A model generated the notes under the pieces. It saw only the letters and a program-made list of their open reading frames with translations. It was not told the origin of the DNA and did not search any database. From assembly GCA_028572035.1 (NCBI GenBank), contig JAPVWE010000044.1:1-8478 (forward strand): a DNA stretch of 8,478 nt. Reading direction: 5' to 3'. Made by a program: the position numbers and the translations under genes. Positions 7,528-8,478 of the stretch are shown in pieces (position 1 is the stretch's first letter; each line of letters opens with the position of its first letter). Source of the DNA: Desulfobacteraceae bacterium. Its GTDB lineage: Bacteria > Desulfobacterota > DSM-4660 > Desulfatiglandales > B25-G16.

Positions 7528-8202
7528 GTGAAAGGGAGCAAACTCATCTCATTCGATTTGGATAGCACCCTTGTTGATCCTACCTATACAACCTTTGTAT
7601 GGGAGATTGGTATCCCTCGGCTTTATGCAGGAAAATACAATACCAGTCTTTCTGAGGCTACATCCCTAGTGAAGGCCGAATATCAAAGCATTGGTGATTC
7701 TGCCTTAGAATGGTACGATATCAAATACTGGTTTGAGTACTTTAAGCTTCCTGGCAGGTGGGAAAATCTGTTGGAGGAACACAGGGATAAAATCCGGCCA
7801 TTCCCGGAAGTTAAGGAGGTGATAGAGGATCTGGTGCAACACTATGAGCTTATTGTTACATCGAATGCAGCCAGGGAATTTGTTGAAGTAGAGATAAGAG
7901 AGGCAGAAATTGAAGATTATTTTGTCAGGATTTTTTCAGCCACATCCGATTTCAGGCAGGTTAAAAAGACACCTCAAGTCTATGAGAAAATCTGCAATAT
8001 TATGGGAACAAAACCATCGAATGCTGTCCATGTGGGAGACCACTATGAATTTGACTATGTAGTCCCGAGAAGTTTAGGGATTGAGGCATACTATCTTGAT
8101 AGAGATGGAAGAAGACCCAAAGACAGCTATACTGTAAAGGACCTTACGGAGTTTGCTAACCTGATAAAGAATCCGAAGGCGTCCGTTGATAGTTGTCAAT
8201 AG
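7528..8202 (+). CDS. HAD-superfamily hydrolase
   Basis: Probable soluble cytoplasmic phosphatase or related hydrolase of 224 aa, typical of HAD proteins with a helical C1 cap. All four core motifs are visible. Motif I is FDLDSTL, with D10 as nucleophile and D12 as acid/base. Motif II is IVTSNA, with T111/S112. Motif III is a lysine at K146 or K147 (VKKTP). Motif IV is VGDHYEFD, with D171 and D176 binding magnesium. The cap domain is the helical segment from about 20 to 90, rich in Trp and Tyr (WYDIKYWFEYF at 62-72). The substrate cannot be read from the sequence; phosphoglycolate, sugar phosphates or nucleotides are all possible. The gene starts at GTG with AAGGAGG 10 nt upstream and ends at TAG. 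It lies 225 bp after uvrA, separated by the inverted repeat, so it may be its own transcription unit. It converges on the minus-strand gene at the right edge. Confidence 0.88.
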   Translation: MKGSKLISFDLDSTLVDPTYTTFVWEIGIPRLYAGKYNTSLSEATSLVKAEYQSIGDSALEWYDIKYWFEYFKLPGRWENLLEEHRDKIRPFPEVKEVIEDLVQHYELIVTSNAAREFVEVEIREAEIEDYFVRIFSATSDFRQVKKTPQVYEKICNIMGTKPSNAVHVGDHYEFDYVVPRSLGIEAYYLDRDGRRPKDSYTVKDLTEFANLIKNPKASVDSCQ

Positions 8203-8226
8203 CCCACCGGTTGCTATTGGATAAAT

Positions 8227-8269
8227 CAGGCCAGTCGTTGACTTTCTTCAGGAGTCAACTCCTGGCCTG
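8227..8269. terminator. Stem-loop between convergent genes, candidate bidirectional terminator
   Basis: CAGGCCAG (8227-8234) pairs perfectly with CTGGCCTG (8262-8269). After a 2x2 internal mismatch, GTTGACT (8237-8243) pairs with AGTCAAC (8253-8259), leaving a 9-nt loop. The position, 25 bp after the HAD stop and 38 bp after the converging gene's stop, is what a shared terminator would have. Neither side has a good T-run: the plus side continues CAAAGTTCC, and the minus side continues ATTTATCC. The stem is therefore certain but intrinsic termination is not. Confidence 0.5.
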
Positions 8270-8306
8270 CAAAGTTCCAGGTACCGCCCCGAGTAACCCC
8301 AGCCTA

Positions 8307-8478
8307 CTACTTCTTCTGCTCCATTTCTTCAAGTTGTCCGTGCATCTTTTCAGCGTTCTCCCTCACATAGTCCCTCACCTTTGCATCCAGTTCCTTGTAG
8401 TCATCTAATGTATCTTTAAATGCAAAGAGGTCCAGTTCACAAAGGGAGAAAAGTGATCCATCTGCCGGATCCCTCCAG
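8307..8478 (-). CDS. C-terminal end of an unidentified gene (partial)
   Basis: The minus strand is open from the right edge to TAG (8309-8307), which is followed at once by a second TAG (8306-8304). The 56 visible residues run from WRDPADG through SLFSLCELDLFAFKD to a charged end, QLEEMEQKK. The last 35 or so residues are rich in Glu, Lys and Asp with regular hydrophobic positions, so they should form amphipathic or coiled-coil helices. I do not recognise the family. Its start lies outside the window. The reasons for calling it a gene are the natural amino acid composition, the tandem stops, and its placement just past a stem-loop that separates it from the convergent HAD gene. The overlapping plus-strand frame at 8193-8408 has a low-complexity leucine run and is its shadow. 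Confidence 0.65.
   Translation of the reverse strand, partial: WRDPADGSLFSLCELDLFAFKDTLDDYKELDAKVRDYVRENAEKMHGQLEEMEQKK

Noticed and set aside
8193..8408. 71-aa plus-strand open frame after the HAD gene
   Set aside because: It has a low-complexity leucine and serine composition, covers the stem-loop, and is antisense to the more natural minus-strand frame ending at 8307.

Overview
The window looks like bacterial chromosome of moderate GC, with AT-rich intergenic spacers and frequent AGG/AGA arginine and ATA isoleucine codons. A double-length UvrA, a small conserved protein of a type I associate with sulfate-reducing deltaproteobacteria, and an AAATGTCAAATGA-type intergenic repeat together suggest an uncultured or little-studied member of Desulfobacterota or a relative. 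This placement is inference, because no rRNA or other phylogenetic marker lies in the window.

Layout from left to right. Positions 1-111 hold no convincing gene. A 112-aa conserved protein of unknown function lies on the minus strand (112-450). A 158-bp divergent spacer (451-608) carries a palindromic TATAATTATA that could act as a -10 box in both directions, and a second palindrome overlapping the next ribosome binding site. On the plus strand follow a 450-aa FAD-dependent dehydrogenase (609-1961) and, 37 bp later, a 1767-aa UvrA (1999-7302); these two are probably co-transcribed. A 225-bp spacer then holds a 114-bp imperfect inverted repeat built from AAATGTCAAATGA-like units. A 224-aa HAD-superfamily hydrolase (7528-8202) begins at GTG behind a strong Shine-Dalgarno sequence. 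It converges on the 3' end of an unidentified minus-strand gene (8307 to the right edge), with a strong stem-loop between them.

The main point of interest is the UvrA. It is two complete UvrA-like units in one polypeptide, with four ABC ATPase sites. The halves are not equivalent. The first keeps the roughly 107-residue insertion domain between its zinc cysteine pairs but has a degenerate first ABC signature (LSSGE). The second has lost almost all of that insertion (19 residues remain) but has canonical LSGGE signatures. This suggests a covalent pseudo-heterodimer in place of the usual UvrA homodimer. The neighbours do not form a recognisable repair operon: the oxidoreductase has no known link to nucleotide excision repair, and the HAD protein is separated by the repeat. 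No mobile element, CRISPR array, RNA gene or obvious new defence system is visible.
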